Shown here piece after piece: positions 16,796 through 25,016 of a DNA stretch of 64,000 nucleotides. The translations under genes and the position numbers were made by a program. Each line of letters starts with the position of its first letter. Position 1 is the stretch's first letter. The notes under the pieces were generated by a model, which was given only the letters and a program-made list of their open reading frames with translations, did not search any database and was not told where the DNA came from. The stretch comes from Anaerolineae bacterium (GTDB lineage: Bacteria > Chloroflexota > Anaerolineae > Aggregatilineales > Phototrophicaceae): the NCBI GenBank assembly GCA_017303635.1, contig JAFLCG010000002.1:92918-156917 (forward strand). Direction: 5' to 3'.

Positions 16796-17161
16796 ATGCC
16801 CATGCACTACAACCTGTATACGCGGCTCCAGCCGATCCTCAAGGTGCGCGACCTGATTGCCGAAGCGCGTTTCTACAACCTGCTCGGCTTCGCGGTACAG
16901 TCCGAATCGGACTCCTTCGCGTCCGTTCGGTATGGAGAGCATCTGCTCTTTGGGCTGGAATTGGAACCCGCATTATTGGTGGGCGGGTCGCCTGCCTTCG
17001 TCTGGCAGATCGGTGTGCAGAGCGTTCGCGCCATTCAGGAGATTGCGATACACGCCCAACTCCCCATTGTCGAAAATCCTGTGCTGCAACCCTGGGGCGA
17101 ATGGACGATCAAACTCAAATCCCCGGATGGGTATACGGTCGTCTTTGAAGGTGGGGAATAG
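16796..17161 (+). CDS. VOC/glyoxalase-superfamily protein
   Basis: Single VOC module of 121 residues. It opens with LQPILKVRDLIAEARFYNLLGF (the usual first beta-alpha unit) and closes with the WTIKLKSPDGYTVVFEG strand pair, which includes a possible metal Glu. GGGGGTG stands 5 nt before the ATG. The family includes glyoxalases, dioxygenases and antibiotic-binding proteins; the short length does not settle which. It resembles the VOC protein at 20271 only distantly. Confidence 0.72.
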   Translation: MPMHYNLYTRLQPILKVRDLIAEARFYNLLGFAVQSESDSFASVRYGEHLLFGLELEPALLVGGSPAFVWQIGVQSVRAIQEIAIHAQLPIVENPVLQPWGEWTIKLKSPDGYTVVFEGGE

Positions 17162-17286
17162 CAGCCTTCGTTCAGACCCTTCACTTTTATCTGCCAGCAA
17201 GTACCCTCATCCAGTATAGTTTTATCAACTGGATAGTATCGTCGCGGCAGCCACCGCACTAAACCGCGTATGGATTAATCATCACT

Positions 17287-19152
17287 ATGACTCTCACACC
17301 CTTCCTCGACCGCATCCGCCAAACCCAACCGCTGCTGGGCGATGGCGCCATGGGAACGCTCCTGCACCAGCACGGCACCGAAATTGGTGCATGTTTTGAT
17401 GCCCTCAACCTGACACATCCGCAGCAGGTTGCCGCCGTCCACCGCGCCTATATCGAGGCCGGGGCAGATGTGATTGAAACCAATACCTTCGGGGCCAACC
17501 GCTATAAACTCGCCAAACATGGCCTGGAAACCCGGGTCGGGGAAATCAACTGGGCGGCAGCGCAGCTCGCCCGCAAAGTCATCGCTGCCAGTTTCCGTGA
17601 GGATGTCTACCTGGCCGGTTCAGTTGGGCCATTGGGGGTGCGCCTTAAACCGTTCGGGCGTATCAAGGCGGAAGATGCTCGCGCTGCCTTCCATGAGCAG
17701 ATCGCCGGGTTAGCTCAGGGTGGAGTGGACCTCATCATTCTGGAAACCTTCAGCGACCGGATGGAATTGCTGGAAGCGTTGGCCGCTGCCCAGGAAGCAG
17801 CTCCCAAGCTGCCAGTCGTCGCTCAGATGACCTTCGGCGGAGATGACCGCACGCTGCTGGGGGATCTCCCGGCGCAGGTCGCGCGCGACCTGGTCAAGGC
17901 GGGTGCGGATGTCATCGGCGTCAATTGCGGAGGTGGCCCGGAGCAGCTCTCCCGTATTCTGGGGTTGATGCGGCAGGCCGTGCCAGAAGCCATCATCTCC
18001 GCCATGCCCAATGCCGGTTATCCGCAGAGCATCGGCGGGCGGGTCATGTATCCAGCCACGACCGATTACTTTGCCGATTATGCCCTGACCTTCAAAGCCC
18101 TGGGGGCCAAGCTCATCGGCGGCTGCTGCGGCACCACCCCGGAACACATCGCGGCCATGCGGGGTGCGCTGGATAATCCCGCGCTGCCCTTGCCGGAGAT
18201 TCACGTGCTCGACCCCGTTGGGGATGAATCGGCGATGGTGCCGGAACGTCCTACCGAATTGGCGCGCAAGCTGGCTGCCGGTCGTTTTGTCGTCACCGTC
18301 GAGATGCATCCACCGCGCAGCTTTGTCCCGGCCAAGCTGCTAGCGGCAGCGCGACTGTTGCAGGAAGCCGGTGCCGATGTACTGGATGTAGCCGACAGCC
18401 CCACTGCCCGGATGCGGATGAGCCCCTGGGCGGTTTGTCACTTCCTGCAAACCCAACTGCATATTGAAACCATCCTGCACTTCCCCACCCGCGGGCGCAA
18501 TCTGCTGCGTGTGCAGGGCGATCTGCTGGCGGCGCACGCGCTCGGCCTCCGGAACCTGTTCGTGGTCATGGGCGATCCCACCCGCATTGGGGATTACCCG
18601 GAAGCGATGGATAACTACGATGTCGCACCGTCTTCCCTGATCGGCGTGGTCAAGCATAAGATGAACAGCGGGGTCGATCAGGCTGGGAACTCCATCGGTC
18701 AACCGACCAGTTTCACCGTTGGCTGCGCGCTCAATATGTTCGCCGACGACCTTGATAAAGAAATTAACACGCTGCTCAAGAAGCTGGAGAACGGTGCCGA
18801 TTTTGCGCTCGGTCAGGCCGTCTTTGATGTGCGTGGCATCGAGAAGTTCCACGCCCGCTACCGCCAGATCACCGGGGCAGATTTCAATTTGCCTGTGCTG
18901 ATGGGCCTGATGCCGTTATACAGCCTCAAGCACGCCCAGTTCCTGCACAATGAAATTCCGGGCATCACCATCCCCGATCCTATCATGAAGCGCATCGAGG
19001 ACGCAGGCGAGACTGCGCCGGAAGCCGGAGTCCAGATTGCTCAGGAGTTATTGCGTGATATGCGCGGGCTAGTCGCCGGTGCCTACATCATCCCGGCCTT
19101 CGGGCATTACGAACTGGCCGCCGAGGTGATCGACACGGTAGCGGGGCGGTAG
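17287..19152 (+). CDS. Homocysteine S-methyltransferase/methylenetetrahydrofolate reductase fusion
   Basis: Bifunctional enzyme of 621 residues like YitJ of Bacillus: an N-terminal homocysteine methyltransferase (about 1-300) and a C-terminal 5,10-methylene-THF reductase (about 320-620). Zinc ligands for homocysteine are present as VNCGGGPEQ and IGGCCGTTPEH. The reductase half shows VTVEMHPPR, ADVLDVADSP, HFPTRGRN (folate site) and FVVMGDPTRIGDYP. The cobalamin-binding domains of MetH are absent, so methyl transfer probably uses a separate methyl donor or a corrinoid protein. The 125-bp leader shows no SAM or cobalamin riboswitch that I can see. It makes methionine or recycles one-carbon units. 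Confidence 0.9.
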   Translation: MTLTPFLDRIRQTQPLLGDGAMGTLLHQHGTEIGACFDALNLTHPQQVAAVHRAYIEAGADVIETNTFGANRYKLAKHGLETRVGEINWAAAQLARKVIAASFREDVYLAGSVGPLGVRLKPFGRIKAEDARAAFHEQIAGLAQGGVDLIILETFSDRMELLEALAAAQEAAPKLPVVAQMTFGGDDRTLLGDLPAQVARDLVKAGADVIGVNCGGGPEQLSRILGLMRQAVPEAIISAMPNAGYPQSIGGRVMYPATTDYFADYALTFKALGAKLIGGCCGTTPEHIAAMRGALDNPALPLPEIHVLDPVGDESAMVPERPTELARKLAAGRFVVTVEMHPPRSFVPAKLLAAARLLQEAGADVLDVADSPTARMRMSPWAVCHFLQTQLHIETILHFPTRGRNLLRVQGDLLAAHALGLRNLFVVMGDPTRIGDYPEAMDNYDVAPSSLIGVVKHKMNSGVDQAGNSIGQPTSFTVGCALNMFADDLDKEINTLLKKLENGADFALGQAVFDVRGIEKFHARYRQITGADFNLPVLMGLMPLYSLKHAQFLHNEIPGITIPDPIMKRIEDAGETAPEAGVQIAQELLRDMRGLVAGAYIIPAFGHYELAAEVIDTVAGR

Positions 19153-19159
19153 TCATATC

Positions 19160-19936
19160 ATGACCACCTGGATTGGGCATCTGCGGATTGCCGAAAACCT
19201 GCTTGTCCATTTTCCAGCTTTGGACGAAACTGCTTTTGCCTATGGCAACCTGGGGCCTGATTCGGGCTTCCCCAATGCGGATTGGACGACATTTGACCCG
19301 CCCAAATCCGTCACCCACTTCATTGTCGATAGCAGCACCGCCGAAGATAAAATCCATGACCTGACGTTCTATCGGGACTATCTGAAGGCGCTCAGGCCAG
19401 CCGATGATTTGGCCCGTTATAGCTTTGCCGTGGGATACTTTAGCCATTTGCTGGCGGACGGATTGTGGATGCGTTGGATCGTCACCGCCAGCAAGCAGGC
19501 GTATCAGTCAGAGTTTGCCAGCCAGGGTGGGGCATTCTGGGAAATCTTAAAGCAGGACTGGTACGACCTCGATTTTCTCTATCTGCGGGATCATCCGCAA
19601 AGCCTGTTCTGGCGGAGCGTGGCGATCACGCCCAACCCATCGGCGCACTTTCCATTTCTGGTTGAGCGGGCGTTGCATTATTCAATGGATAATCTGCGTC
19701 AATCCTATAGGCATCCCAAACCAGAACGGGTTTTGAATCGCCGTTATCACTGGTTGAACGCCCACGTGATGGATCGTTACGTGGACGAAGCCGCATCTGC
19801 TATCCACTGGATACTCCTTGAATTGGAACGAAGCGATCCGCTAGAAGCTGCCACGACCGCGCTAACGCTGCTCCCGGCAGGCAGATTGGCTCCCTTCCCG
19901 TTACCCCTTGGCGATGGGCAACCTGATGTGACCTAA
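19160..19936 (+). CDS. Zinc-dependent phospholipase C-like family protein
   Basis: Protein of 258 residues with the all-helical outline of the zinc-dependent phospholipase C/S1-P1 group: MTTWIGHLRIAENLL, then YGNLGPDSGFP, THFIVDSS, and YFSHLLADGLW (His ladder for metal). It has no signal peptide, so it may act in the cytosol on an unknown ester. It follows the methionine/folate gene by 8 bp, so the two are likely one operon. Family membership rests on the pattern, not on a catalytic test. Confidence 0.6.
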   Translation: MTTWIGHLRIAENLLVHFPALDETAFAYGNLGPDSGFPNADWTTFDPPKSVTHFIVDSSTAEDKIHDLTFYRDYLKALRPADDLARYSFAVGYFSHLLADGLWMRWIVTASKQAYQSEFASQGGAFWEILKQDWYDLDFLYLRDHPQSLFWRSVAITPNPSAHFPFLVERALHYSMDNLRQSYRHPKPERVLNRRYHWLNAHVMDRYVDEAASAIHWILLELERSDPLEAATTALTLLPAGRLAPFPLPLGDGQPDVT

Positions 19937-19942
19937 TCTGGT

Positions 19943-20025
19943 CAGGACTTACGCAAAACAGTGCCTTATGTAGGGGCGCACGGCTGTGCGCCCGCTGGAT
20001 TACTCCCGCCTCTGCGTAAGTCCTA
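19943..20025. mobile_element. MITE-like element with 12-bp terminal inverted repeats
   Basis: AGGACTTACGCA at 19944-19955 is perfectly inverted at 20013-20024. The 83-bp unit is flanked by CTGGT on both sides (19938-19942 and 20026-20030), which looks like a 5-bp target duplication. The interior has its own hairpin (GGGCGCACGGCTGTGCGCCC). No coding content, so it would need a transposase in trans. Confidence 0.75.
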
Positions 20026-20034
20026 CTGGTGACA

Positions 20035-20040
20035 TATAAT
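20035..20040 (+). promoter_or_regulatory. -10 box (TATAAT) before the first LexA-like palindrome
   Basis: Perfect TATAAT just 6 bp ahead of the palindrome, so the palindrome would cover the start of this transcript. A second -10-like box (TATGGT, 20082-20087) lies after the palindrome. Confidence 0.4.
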
Positions 20041-20046
20041 CCCGAT

Positions 20047-20068
20047 AACCGGAACATATGTTCCGGTT
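20047..20068. promoter_or_regulatory. 22-bp perfect palindrome A, LexA-like operator candidate
   Basis: Core GGAACATATGTTCC flanked by AACC and GGTT, self-complementary over all 22 bp. GAAC-N4-GTTC is the core of the Gram-positive-type SOS box. It overlaps or follows promoter-like boxes. A sister palindrome at 53043-53064 differs by one base pair changed on both arms. Confidence 0.55.
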
Positions 20069-20270
20069 TTCCCTGTCATCTTATGGTATCCTCTAGCCAT
20101 ACCGGAAAGCATCGAAGCTGCCTTGCAGCGATTGCTGCAACAGTCCCCTCCACCCGCTTCGCAGCAAAGGGCATCCAGACATTTGCCCAAAATCTTGAGC
20201 CCGCTTCACCGTAAGCCTGCCCATCACCACCGCGTCAGCGAAGTACGCTCTGTTTATGAAGGAGTCTGTC
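20069..20270 (+). other. Gene-free leader between palindrome A and the VOC gene
   Basis: About 200 bp without a convincing reading frame. It contains a perfect 7-bp hairpin TTGCAGC-GATT-GCTGCAA at 20123-20140 and a C-rich tract. It may be a long leader of the following gene or a small RNA under palindrome A. Confidence 0.4.
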
Positions 20271-20666
20271 ATGACCAAACCCGTGCTTGAACTGCGCGTT
20301 GCCATCACCACGCAGGAATATGATCGACTGGTGGAAATCTACCAACAGGGATTAGGGCTCGAACCCGCCGAACTCTGGACGGATGACACCGGCAGCGCGG
20401 TTTTGTTTGAACTGGGCCGCGGCACGCTGGAGATCTTCGACGAACGTCATGCCGCTAAAGTGGATGCCATCGAAGCAGGCGAACGGGTCAGCGGCCCGGT
20501 GCGTTTCGCGCTGGAAGTACCGGATCTCCAGGCTGCTCTCACAAGGCTCCTGGCAGTAGGGGCGGTACAGGTGCATGAGCCGATCATCACACCCTGGCGG
20601 CATCATAATGTGCGGCTGCGCTTTCCCGATGGGATGCAGGTGACGCTCTTCCAGGTACTGCCCTAG
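20271..20666 (+). CDS. VOC-superfamily (glyoxalase/bleomycin-resistance-like) protein
   Basis: Single VOC module of 131 residues. ATG 20271 follows AAGGAG at 20259-20264; an in-frame ATG at 20256 overlaps that ribosome site and is rejected. The opening LELRVAITTQEYDRLVEIYQQGLGLEP, the middle LFELGRGTLEIFDE and the end HHNVRLRFPDGMQVTLFQVL are typical. It lies downstream of the LexA-like palindrome A, so damage-linked expression is possible but unproved. The ligand is unknown. Confidence 0.75.
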   Translation: MTKPVLELRVAITTQEYDRLVEIYQQGLGLEPAELWTDDTGSAVLFELGRGTLEIFDERHAAKVDAIEAGERVSGPVRFALEVPDLQAALTRLLAVGAVQVHEPIITPWRHHNVRLRFPDGMQVTLFQVLP

Positions 20667-20672
20667 AGACAC

Positions 20673-20912
20673 CTAGGTTGCTGTAATCGCCTTCAGCGTC
20701 GTTTGAATTTCGCTCAAGACATCCGGTGGAGGCTCGCCGTAGCGCGGGCCTTTCGCCAGGAAATCCGCCGCCGTCTGGATAGCGAAGCTGTCCCCACAGG
20801 CGCATCCGATGCCGTCAAACCATTCGACGCGCTGCTTTTCCGTATCCACCGTCAGCCCCCAGATCTCACCATCATCTTGCTTCCACATCCATGCCGTGTT
20901 GAGAGGGTTCAT
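20673..20912 (-). CDS. Small hypothetical protein
   Basis: 79 residues, not recognised. It begins MNPLNTAWMWKQDDGEIWGL and has a Cys pair in GIGCACGDSFA followed by a helical end. It has no signal peptide or membrane segment. Trp-rich beta start and Cys pair suggest a small folded domain. It ends 6 bp from the convergent VOC gene and starts 33 bp downstream of maf on the same strand. Confidence 0.6.
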   Translation of the reverse strand: MNPLNTAWMWKQDDGEIWGLTVDTEKQRVEWFDGIGCACGDSFAIQTAADFLAKGPRYGEPPPDVLSEIQTTLKAITAT

Positions 20913-20944
20913 GGTTCATCTACTCCCTTGTATCAAGTCCCACT

Positions 20945-21565
20945 CTAGCGTAACAGAGCGATCCCCATGCCCGTCAACATCTGTTCCAGTGTTTCGACCG
21001 GCAAGCCGACCACATTGCTGTAACTGCCATCAATCCGCGCGACCGGGCGAAATCCCTCATGCTGGATGGCATAGCCACCCGCTTTATCAAACGGATCACC
21101 GCTGGCGATATAGGCCGCTATCTCCTCGTCCGTGTAATCCCGCATGGTCACATCAGTCCGGGTGAGCGTAGTTTGAAAGCGGGCCGTCCGTTCCCAACTG
21201 GCGACCAGTGTCAGCGCGGTATACACCTGATGCGTTCGCCCACGCAGTTTGACGAGCATCGCCCGTGCCTCATCAGCCGTTGCCGGTTTACCCAGTAGTT
21301 CACCGGCGGGATCAATACCCATCGTATCGGCAGCCAGGATCACGACTGTATCCGCAGCCAGCACAGTAACTTCATCCGGCAAATTCTGAATGACGCGGGA
21401 CGCTTTTTCCCGGCTCAGGCGGCGGACGTAATCCAGCAGGGGTTCGCCTGGGCGTAAGGACTCATCAATATCTGGCTTGACGACGTTGAAAGAGATCCCC
21501 ATCGACGCCAGCAGATCACGGCGGCGAGGAGAAGATGAAGCAAGGACGAACAAGATAGTCAGCAC
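20945..21565 (-). CDS. maf: Maf-family nucleoside triphosphate pyrophosphatase
   Basis: Maf/YhdE-type house-cleaning pyrophosphatase of 206 residues, which hydrolyses non-canonical or methylated dNTP/NTP to the monophosphate. It shows FVLASSSPRRRDLLASMGI near the start (P-loop-like substrate site), SREKASRV, and VLAADTVVI with the catalytic Asp, then GKPATADEARAML. The start is GTG 21565, with a GGGA-type site upstream. It is the first gene of a short two-gene run with the small gene at 20673. Confidence 0.92.
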   Translation of the reverse strand: MLTILFVLASSSPRRRDLLASMGISFNVVKPDIDESLRPGEPLLDYVRRLSREKASRVIQNLPDEVTVLAADTVVILAADTMGIDPAGELLGKPATADEARAMLVKLRGRTHQVYTALTLVASWERTARFQTTLTRTDVTMRDYTDEEIAAYIASGDPFDKAGGYAIQHEGFRPVARIDGSYSNVVGLPVETLEQMLTGMGIALLR

Positions 21566-21648
21566 TCCCGATCAGGACAGCATTATGCCAGCATTACTTC
21601 TGATTGTATACAAAATGAAGATCCTCACAACGAGGTGTACAGTAAGAA

Positions 21649-22473
21649 TTACAATACTTCTTCAACCGAGCGGAAGTCCCGATGGGTCTCCATCCAGGTG
21701 ACAGCAAAATCCACCAGTGGGCGTTGTTTCATCAGGCGGACGGTCGCCGCGCCAACCTTTCCACGGAAGATGCCGCGTTCCTGCTCAAAGGCTGCCCCGA
21801 TAATCGGAAAGTCTTCCGTTTCAAAGTCCAGTTGATCGTACTCGACCCAGCGCCGTTGACCCTCAACCAGCATGGCAGTTCCTTCGCGGATGGTCCGGCG
21901 ACCCGGCCAGTGAGCGCGATGTTCAGCCAGATGCAGGGAGGTATTGTTCTCATGGCCGACGCCGAGCAACAGTACAAACCCGTCCAGTGCATACAGTTTG
22001 CCCAGCGGGGAACGCTGCCCGAAGGTATCTTCCAGCAAGTGATCGCCAGTGAGGAATGGGGCTTGCGGGCCGTGCGCCGCGAAGGAACCAACTGGATGGG
22101 CACTGCGTACAACGCCGGGCCAGGTGCGGAACAATTCCGGAATGACCCCGATCCGAAAGGTGGGCGTCCGCAGGGGATCAAAAGCAGGACGGGTTTCCTG
22201 AATAATGGGCCACCACGACTCTGGCACTGGCGGAGCGACCCAATTGGCAGGGTCAGTATTCTCGCCAGTATGCGCCGGCATCATGAGCGTGCCACTTGAG
22301 GTCAAAACATCCAGCAGGGCCTGAATCACGGTCTGTGCGCCACCGACGACCCACCCCAGGCTGCTCAGGCTGGAATGCACCAAGACCACCTGACCAGCAC
22401 CCAGTCCACAGGCAGCCAGCTCAGTGACCAACTGCTGATAGGTAATAGGGTGGGCAGTTTGTGGTTTTGGCAT
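21649..22473 (-). CDS. Aminoglycoside N(3)-acetyltransferase family protein
   Basis: Acetyl-CoA-dependent acetyltransferase of 274 residues, usual for AAC(3). Family features: VVLVHSSLSSLGWVVGGAQ near residue 30, LMMPAHTGENTDPANW, RSAHPVGSFAAHG and LLLGVGHENNTSLHLAE, which holds the active-site His/Glu region. Members in environmental bacteria often act on other amines, so resistance should not be assumed. It stands alone with no mobile-element context, which argues for a native gene. Confidence 0.85.
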   Translation of the reverse strand: MPKPQTAHPITYQQLVTELAACGLGAGQVVLVHSSLSSLGWVVGGAQTVIQALLDVLTSSGTLMMPAHTGENTDPANWVAPPVPESWWPIIQETRPAFDPLRTPTFRIGVIPELFRTWPGVVRSAHPVGSFAAHGPQAPFLTGDHLLEDTFGQRSPLGKLYALDGFVLLLGVGHENNTSLHLAEHRAHWPGRRTIREGTAMLVEGQRRWVEYDQLDFETEDFPIIGAAFEQERGIFRGKVGAATVRLMKQRPLVDFAVTWMETHRDFRSVEEVL

Positions 22474-22712
22474 AGCATTTCACTTTGAGCGATTAGCTAT
22501 TCGGAGCTTGTATTGATCAGTATACCTATCTCATACCGTTTGGACATTCCTCGATGGACAAGCTGTATAAACAGATGTCTACAACTTGACCGTCCAGCGA
22601 ATTTTCTTCAGCCTCACATTAGAAGAATAGGGTATACGATTAGATATACAGGCGCTGTGTGGGTAAAGCTTCCCCCGGACTGTGCTTCATATTTCTGAGA
22701 CTGGTGAAGGTG

Positions 22713-23798
22713 ATGCCAAGCATTTTGGTCATCGACGATGAACATCTCTTACGCGAAGAGATCGTCGAAATACTGCAATTTGAAGGCTATGAAACCCTGG
22801 ATGCTCCCAACGGGCGAGATGGAGTCACGCTTGCAAAAATCCATCAGCCTGACCTGATTCTATGCGATATCTCCATGCCAGAGATGGATGGCTACGGCGT
22901 ACTCTATGAAGTTCGATCTGATCCCAATACCAACACCACGCCGGTGATTTTTCTGACGGCACGTGCAGATCGGACGCAAATCCGTTATGGCATGGAACTG
23001 GGTGCCGATGACTACCTGACCAAGCCCTTTACCAATTCTGAACTGCTTGGCGCGGTCTTCTCCCGCCTGGATCGGCAGCGTGAAGTGCGCGAACTTCATA
23101 CGCGAGATGCCCAAGCCCTCAAACAACAACTGCTGGATTGGATTCAGTCAACGCTCAGTCCAAGCATGGATACGGTGCGCTTTGTCCAGAATGCCATCAC
23201 CCAGCAAGTGAATACGCTCTCCCCGCAGGAACTCACCGACCTGCTGAATACACTGGCGCTGGGGACTTCCCAGATCAGGCATGTGGTTGACTTAATGACC
23301 TATCTTTCGCGCATCGAGGCAGCACAGATCACACAAGAGAGCATTCAGAAAGATAGCCGCTCATTCCAGGTATGGCAGTTCATACCGACCGTGCTGGATC
23401 TGGCACGGCAGTATGCGGGGCTTCCAGCAGAACGCTATATTGAAACACGACTCCATCAGGATCATGCCAGCTTAAATGCAGAACCGGATTCATTGCGCTT
23501 TGCTCTGGCTGAAATATTGGCCGGTGTATTAACCACTATACCTGCATCCTGGTTGGTCAACCTGACTCAGTGGGCCGAAGAGGGCTCCGTGTGGATCGAA
23601 ATTTCGGGAACCAGTGCCAATCCACCCGATATGAATAGTATTGCCCACGCACAAACCGGTTCCCAACGGGGTCTGGCGGCTGCCGAGTACATCATCCGCT
23701 TGCACAATGGGTCCCTCAGCTACACCACGGAAGATGGCCTGCAGTTCCTGATCCGCTTACCAGCGGCATCAAGCCCAACGATGGCCTTCCTGGATTAA
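22713..23798 (+). CDS. Response regulator with degenerate histidine-kinase-like domain
   Basis: Protein of 361 residues. Residues 1-120 are an intact receiver: VIDDE, D52 in CDISMPEMDG, and KPF with the conserved Lys. The rest resembles a HisKA/HATPase pair by length and order, but the phospho-accepting HELRTP motif is absent, the N box is reduced (LRFALAEILAG) and the DxGxG ATP loop is missing; only a GLAAAEYIIRLHNGSL-like G2 remains. I call this a pseudokinase. ATG 22713 follows GAAGG. It is 10 bp from the next gene, whose receiver is very similar and whose kinase is intact, so the two probably act together. Confidence 0.82.
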   Translation: MPSILVIDDEHLLREEIVEILQFEGYETLDAPNGRDGVTLAKIHQPDLILCDISMPEMDGYGVLYEVRSDPNTNTTPVIFLTARADRTQIRYGMELGADDYLTKPFTNSELLGAVFSRLDRQREVRELHTRDAQALKQQLLDWIQSTLSPSMDTVRFVQNAITQQVNTLSPQELTDLLNTLALGTSQIRHVVDLMTYLSRIEAAQITQESIQKDSRSFQVWQFIPTVLDLARQYAGLPAERYIETRLHQDHASLNAEPDSLRFALAEILAGVLTTIPASWLVNLTQWAEEGSVWIEISGTSANPPDMNSIAHAQTGSQRGLAAAEYIIRLHNGSLSYTTEDGLQFLIRLPAASSPTMAFLD

Positions 23799-23808
23799 GG
23801 ATAAGATT

Positions 23809-24900
23809 ATGGCGCGCATTCTGGTTATTGAAGACGAAGCTCCGCTTCGAGAAGAAATCAGCGAATGGCTGATGTTTGAGGGGCATGAGGTCATCCAGGC
23901 GGGGGATGGCCGCCTGGGGATCGAGCGCGCCCTGGCTGAACACCCAGACCTGATTATCTCCGATATTGCCATGCCGGAGATGGATGGTCACCGTGTGCTG
24001 CTTGAACTACGGACTCATGCCATTACCGCGCTAACCCCCTTCATTTTCCTGACGGCGCGGGCAGAGCGTAAGGACTTACGCTATGGCATGGAGATCGGAG
24101 CGGATGACTACATCACTAAGCCTTTCACGCGGGAAGAATTGCTGGCTTCAGTCGAAATGCGCCTCCAAAAGCTGGTTGCTATTGCCGCCGCCAATGAAAA
24201 CGAACTGAATAACCTACGGAAGACCATCATCTACTTCCTGCCTCATGAACTGCGGACGCCACTGGTGGCGATTGTCGGCTATGGTGAGATGCTGGCCACG
24301 GAAGAATTCTCCTTCAAACCGGAAGACATCTGGCCGATGGGGAAAGCGATAGTCAAAAGCGGGCGACGCCTGCAACGTCTCATCGAGAATTACCTCCTGT
24401 ACGCGCAGATTGAAGTCCTGATCGCCACGGGTGGTCAGCGCGAAGATAACGTGATACTGGAACACCCGCATCTCGTCATCCGTGATACGGCTCGAAAAAG
24501 TGCCCAGGACGTTGACCGCCTGGTTGATCTGTTTCTGGACCTTTCCCCAGGTATGATCCGAATTCCCCTGAAAGATTTGCAGAAGATCCTTCAGGAACTG
24601 GTGGATAATGCCTTCAAGTTCTCCAAACCCGGTGAACAAGTCCAGATCTATGCCCAGACTGACGGCAATTACTACACCATCATGATCCGGGATCAAGGGC
24701 GCGGTATGTCCCCGGAGCAGATCAGTCAGGTGGGCGCATACATGCAGTTCGACCGTTATGTGTACGAACAGCAAGGATCCGGCCTGGGGCTGATTATTGC
24801 CAAGCGCCTGGCGGAATTACACGGTGGTGGCCTGACTCTGGAAGCGTTGTCTCCGGGTGTAGCCGTGACCGTGTATTTGCCGATTGCCACGACTGACTGA
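23809..24900 (+). CDS. Hybrid response regulator/histidine kinase
   Basis: Cytoplasmic protein of 363 residues. The receiver (1-120) has VIEDE, D52 in SDIAMPEMDG and K104. A HisKA domain follows with H146 in PHELRTPLVAIVGYG, and a complete HATPase_c: N box LQELVDNAFKFSKPG, G1 RDQGRGMSPEQ and G2 GSGLGLIIAKRLAELHGG. No transmembrane segment is present, so signal input is probably through its own receiver or the pseudokinase upstream. A strong hairpin terminator follows at 24909. Paralogy with the previous gene is plain in the first 110 residues, so a tandem duplication is likely. Confidence 0.9.
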   Translation: MARILVIEDEAPLREEISEWLMFEGHEVIQAGDGRLGIERALAEHPDLIISDIAMPEMDGHRVLLELRTHAITALTPFIFLTARAERKDLRYGMEIGADDYITKPFTREELLASVEMRLQKLVAIAAANENELNNLRKTIIYFLPHELRTPLVAIVGYGEMLATEEFSFKPEDIWPMGKAIVKSGRRLQRLIENYLLYAQIEVLIATGGQREDNVILEHPHLVIRDTARKSAQDVDRLVDLFLDLSPGMIRIPLKDLQKILQELVDNAFKFSKPGEQVQIYAQTDGNYYTIMIRDQGRGMSPEQISQVGAYMQFDRYVYEQQGSGLGLIIAKRLAELHGGGLTLEALSPGVAVTVYLPIATTD

Positions 24901-24908
24901 CCCGGTCG

Positions 24909-24939
24909 CCGGGCGCACTCCTCGCGCCCGGTTTATTTC
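24909..24939 (+). terminator. Rho-independent terminator after the hybrid kinase
   Basis: Perfect 8-bp GC stem CCGGGCGC/GCGCCCGG (24909-24916, 24924-24931) with a 7-nt loop, followed by TTTATTTCT. It ends the two-gene unit. Confidence 0.88.
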
Positions 24940-24958
24940 TCCACCAGGATAAAGACCT

Positions 24959-24985
24959 CTTAAGTTTGTGGTTCATAAGCTTAAG
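24959..24985 (+). promoter_or_regulatory. CTTAAG direct repeat before the epimerase gene
   Basis: CTTAAG at 24959-24964 and again at 24980-24985, 21 bp apart (two helix turns). The same motif with 11-bp spacing precedes the response-regulator gene at 30900 and the cNMP gene at 48808, so this may be an OmpR-type site. Confidence 0.35.
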
Positions 24986-25016
24986 CTAGTGTCAATCTAG
25001 CTAATGATCCCCAAAC

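Noticed and set aside
17162..17286. Leader before the methionine/folate fusion gene, checked for a SAM or cobalamin riboswitch
   Set aside because: None of the conserved core elements is visible; only a short TCCAGT...ACTGGA hairpin.
21649..22473. AAC(3)-like gene as part of a resistance island
   Set aside because: No integrase, transposase or repeat flanks it, so it is probably a native gene.
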